A stretch of 64,000 nt of DNA from assembly GCA_039028975.1 (NCBI GenBank), contig JBCCHB010000029.1, positions 56,598 through 120,597 of the forward strand. Direction: 5' to 3'. Origin of the DNA: JAHBNG01 sp039028975. GTDB lineage: Bacteria; Chloroflexota; Anaerolineae; Caldilineales; Caldilineaceae. The translations under genes and the position numbers were made by a program. This document shows, in pieces, positions 61,301 through 64,000 of the stretch (the first letter of the stretch is position 1; each line of letters opens with the position of its first letter). The notes under the pieces were generated by a model. That model had not been told where the DNA came from, searched no databases, and saw only the letters and a program-made list of their open reading frames with translations.

Positions 61301-64000
61301 AAAGGGTACATTCTTAATCAGAAGCGCTACCTCTACCAGGAGTTCCGCCAGAACGGTCAGCAACATGGCCAGGTGACCCGCATCGATGACTATGTGGATG
61401 AGAACAACGATGGCGAAATAGACGATACTGGCAGCGAAAATGAGCGCAAGCGCATGACCGTTATGGAGTATTGGCCCCACGTCAGCAAAAACATTGTGAA
61501 CGGGCCATCCCGCATTCGAGTCGTTTCAAGCGAGGAGAACCGCTGCATATCGGAGACGCGCAATATTTACGACAAGCTCAACAGCGGCTACCACAGCATG
61601 GCCAATAACTCGACGGCCAAAGGGCTGGTGGTCAAGACAGAGACCTTGCTCAGCGGTAGCTGTATTCACGAACCAGCTATTGATAAGTACGATGCCAACT
61701 GGGCCGTAACCCACCTCACTCGTGATGACTACGGCAACGTCACCGAAGAGATTCGCTTTGGCCCCAACAGCAGCCGAGACCTGAAGATCCGCACCGACTA
61801 CGACCAGACCTATCATCTCTTCCCCATCAAGCGTTTTAATGGGCGAGACAGCTCCTTTGAAGAAAGAGCTAAATTCTACGGCGTGAATAGAGCATCAGAC
61901 ATTGCTGGTTCCCAATGGGGGTTGGTGGCTGAACATTGCGCGGTGAATGATATCTGTTCTCGTACTAAGTACGACAGCTATGGTCGCCCTATACGCCTCT
62001 GGGAGCGAGTGACTGAGGGGAGTAGTTGGGGGAGCGACAGTTCATCTACTGTTGCCTATGGTTACAATAGTCGAAATTCGTTGAGCGGGCTGAAGACCAA
62101 CGTCATCGCCGAAGCCCGCGCCCCCCGCTGCTACGGCAACTTTGTACGGCGCCACTACAACGGGTTAGGCCAACTGGTGCTTAAGCAGACGCCCCAACAA
62201 AATTGGTCGACCAATGTCGATGGCTGCTCCCCAGGCGAACAACGAGATGAGGTGGATCTCGACTATGGTTATGACTCGCTGGGCAACCTCATCTACGAAG
62301 GCATGCCCCATACAAGTTCCGCCACTTGGTACGGCTCCAGCCGCCGCATTAGCAGCTACGGTGCTTGGAATAGTACCATCAAAATTCACTCTACCTATGA
62401 TGTGCTTAGCCGTCCTACCAAAACCCTTACCCCAGCCAACGAAGTGACCCACTACAAATATACAGGTCGCGACACCGCCATCTACCAAGGGGACAATTCT
62501 GACAATCCTGATTGGGACAAATTTGTCCAGTGGAGCCGGACCGATGGGCTGGGCAACCTAAGCCTTGTGAAGAGCAAAAAGAAGGTCAACGGCAGTTGGC
62601 AGGATGACGCGGAGATAACCCTGCACCATGACGTACTGGGCAACCTAAAAACGGTCGTCAACGCCGAGAACAAGACGGCCACCATGACCTATGACAAGGC
62701 CAGCCGCAAGTTGAGCATGGACGATCCCGACTTGGGGAACTGGAGCTACGCCTACGACCGGCAGGGTAATTTAACCCGTCAGACCGATGCTCGGGGCAAG
62801 ACCACTTGCCTCTACTACCAGGAGAAGACCAACCGGCTGGCGGGCAAGCACTTCCGCACAGACACTTCCTGCCCCGGTAGCGTAGACCCCTATGATATCC
62901 GCTACACCTACGACGAGAGCGGGCGCGGCCCCAGCAAGGGAAAGTTGACCGAGGTCTACTACCACAAAAATGCTGGTTTTCGGGAAAAATATTGGTACTA
63001 CCTAGGATTCCTTCATCGAACCGAGGCCCAGATTCCAGGTCTTGCTGCTCAAAATACCAAACAATATTACGATGGCTACCTTCGCAACTACGCCACCGAG
63101 TATCCCGATGGCACAGGAATCCGCCGGGAGTACAACAGCATGGGGCTGCAGAAGGGCCTCTGCGATGCCACCTTAATCGGTAACGGGTGGCAGTGTCAGA
63201 GCGGGCAGTACATTGTCAAGAATGCTAAATACGATTCCGCTGGTCGCTTCTACTATGCCCACCTACCCAAGGGGAGCACCGATCTCTTCTTACGTCACAG
63301 CTACGATCCTTGGACCACCGCTAACGGACGCCTTGCCGAGATTCGGGTGGGTACCCACTGGGATGCCAATACCACATCGTCTTATGATCGGCTGCGCTTG
63401 CAGTACAGCTGGGACCGCTATGGCAATATCATTAGCGTGACCGAACGATATAACTATAGCCCTCCAGCAACCCAGAGCTTTAGCTATGACGATCTCAATC
63501 GGCTCACCAGTGGCTATGGACTCTCTTATAGCTGGAAACCATCGGGGCGCTTTAACCAATTTGAGGGCAAAACGGTCACCTACGGCAGCAGCAGCCACGT
63601 CCATGCCGCCACAAACGTCAGCGGCATCGGCAGCTTCAGCTACGACGCCAACGGCAACATGACCAACCGCCCTGGCAAGACCTTGGGCTGGAACTTTGAG
63701 AACCGATTGGGCTACGTCAATAACAGCAGCAACAACAGCCTGATTGAAGCATATCTCTACGACGATGGCGGTCAACGCATCAAGAAGTGGAACGGCAACA
63801 GCACAGTCTACTACGTTGGCCCCCACTATGAAGTGCAGATCGGCAACGGCACCGTCATTGCGGCTGGTCTGGCCCAAAGCCAGCTTCTGCTCGTCGAAGC
63901 TGGCATGAGTCCAGAAGATGCCACCGCAGCCATCTACCTACCCTACTTGGCTGGCAACGGAACCGATGGTGACCTGGATCTGGAGCAAGAGACAGTCCAA
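58320..64000 (+). CDS. SpvB/RHS-repeat secreted protein, start out of phase at a C8 tract, 3' end outside window
   Basis: The long frame (codons in phase with 58400) stays open to the window's end: 1867 residues from ATG 58400. It has a signal-type segment (LLLVLSLLVQTFVPVAQA, residues about 48-65) and an N-terminal acidic/beta region. An SpvB-like domain begins near 400 (SSDLFTGAATIRYPIELPAG, LSLNYSS), and many RHS/YD-type strands follow from about 1395 (YDKASRKL, YDRQGNLTRQTDARG, YDANGNMTNRPG). A hydrophobic IYLPYLAGNG lies near 1844. Such proteins are surface or toxin-complex (TcB/TcC-like) components. The best ribosome site, AAGGAG at 58307-58312, serves ATG 58320, which is one base out of phase with the long frame across a run of eight C (58328-58335). 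With nine C it would read through in phase. As written, translation from 58320 stops at 58478. Confidence 0.8.

Overview
The window is 64 kb of bacterial chromosome. The gene mix suggests a Chloroflexota (Anaerolineae/Caldilineae-like) organism with moderate GC. The signs are several ATP-dependent hydantoinase/oxoprolinase (HyuA/HyuB) genes with a Dpp-type importer, a kinase with an N-terminal 7TM sensor, very large secreted beta-helix/Calx-beta and SpvB/RHS proteins, a secreted protein ending in a hydrophobic FLPV tail, and spacers full of small palindromic repeats. This assignment is inference; no rRNA, tRNA or phylogenetic marker is present. I saw no CRISPR array and no complete transposase.

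Layout. 1-145: start of an MFS efflux pump (minus strand). 780-2427: actin-like ParM ATPase plus a coiled-coil partner with palindromes upstream. 2479-4854: hybrid histidine kinase. 5040-8403: three-gene unit (membrane protein, alpha/beta hydrolase, TPR protein). 8663-15064: small metabolic and stress genes, including a PhnD-like binding protein, a SnoaL-like protein, msrB-msrA, RidA, two paralogous stand-alone proteins resembling the MgsA/RarA C-terminal domain, and an ArsR-SRPBCC-VOC operon. 15363-20600: a 1745-residue secreted repeat protein. 20856-26646: MobA-like, DoxX-like, an unassigned 664-residue protein and an HSL-type esterase.

26872-57427 is a catabolic region interrupted by accessory DNA. 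It begins with hyuA1-hyuB1-dppA-dppB-dppC-hyuA2. Between hyuA2 and the second hyuB (46200) lie about 9.7 kb of foreign-looking genes: an RloA/RloB defence-like pair followed by a duplicated scrap of a hyuA 3' end, two methyltransferases, a DinB-like protein, an APH-like kinase, a decayed cysteine synthase, an ornithine-cyclodeaminase homologue, a LysE exporter, an SDR and a PD-(D/E)XK protein. One methyltransferase, fused to a tRNA-binding domain, is broken by a 120-bp element flanked by TA; removing it in silico restores the reading frame. Then come a deleted FAD-oxidase remnant, a creatininase-family hydrolase, a three-subunit HcnABC/sarcosine-oxidase-like dehydrogenase split by an AAA-ATPase/PD-(D/E)XK gene, a Nudix hydrolase and a fused ATP sulfurylase-APS kinase.

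Taken together, the catabolic genes could import a small amide or peptide-like nitrogen compound, open hydantoin- or lactam-type rings with ATP (HyuAB), hydrolyse a cyclic amide (creatininase family) and oxidise the resulting amino acid (HcnABC/DAO type). 58320-64000 is the start of a secreted SpvB/RHS protein. Its best start codon is separated from the long reading frame by a run of eight C, one base out of phase. Spacers carry at least three families of 85-120-bp palindromic repeats (called A, B and C here), some present three or more times.
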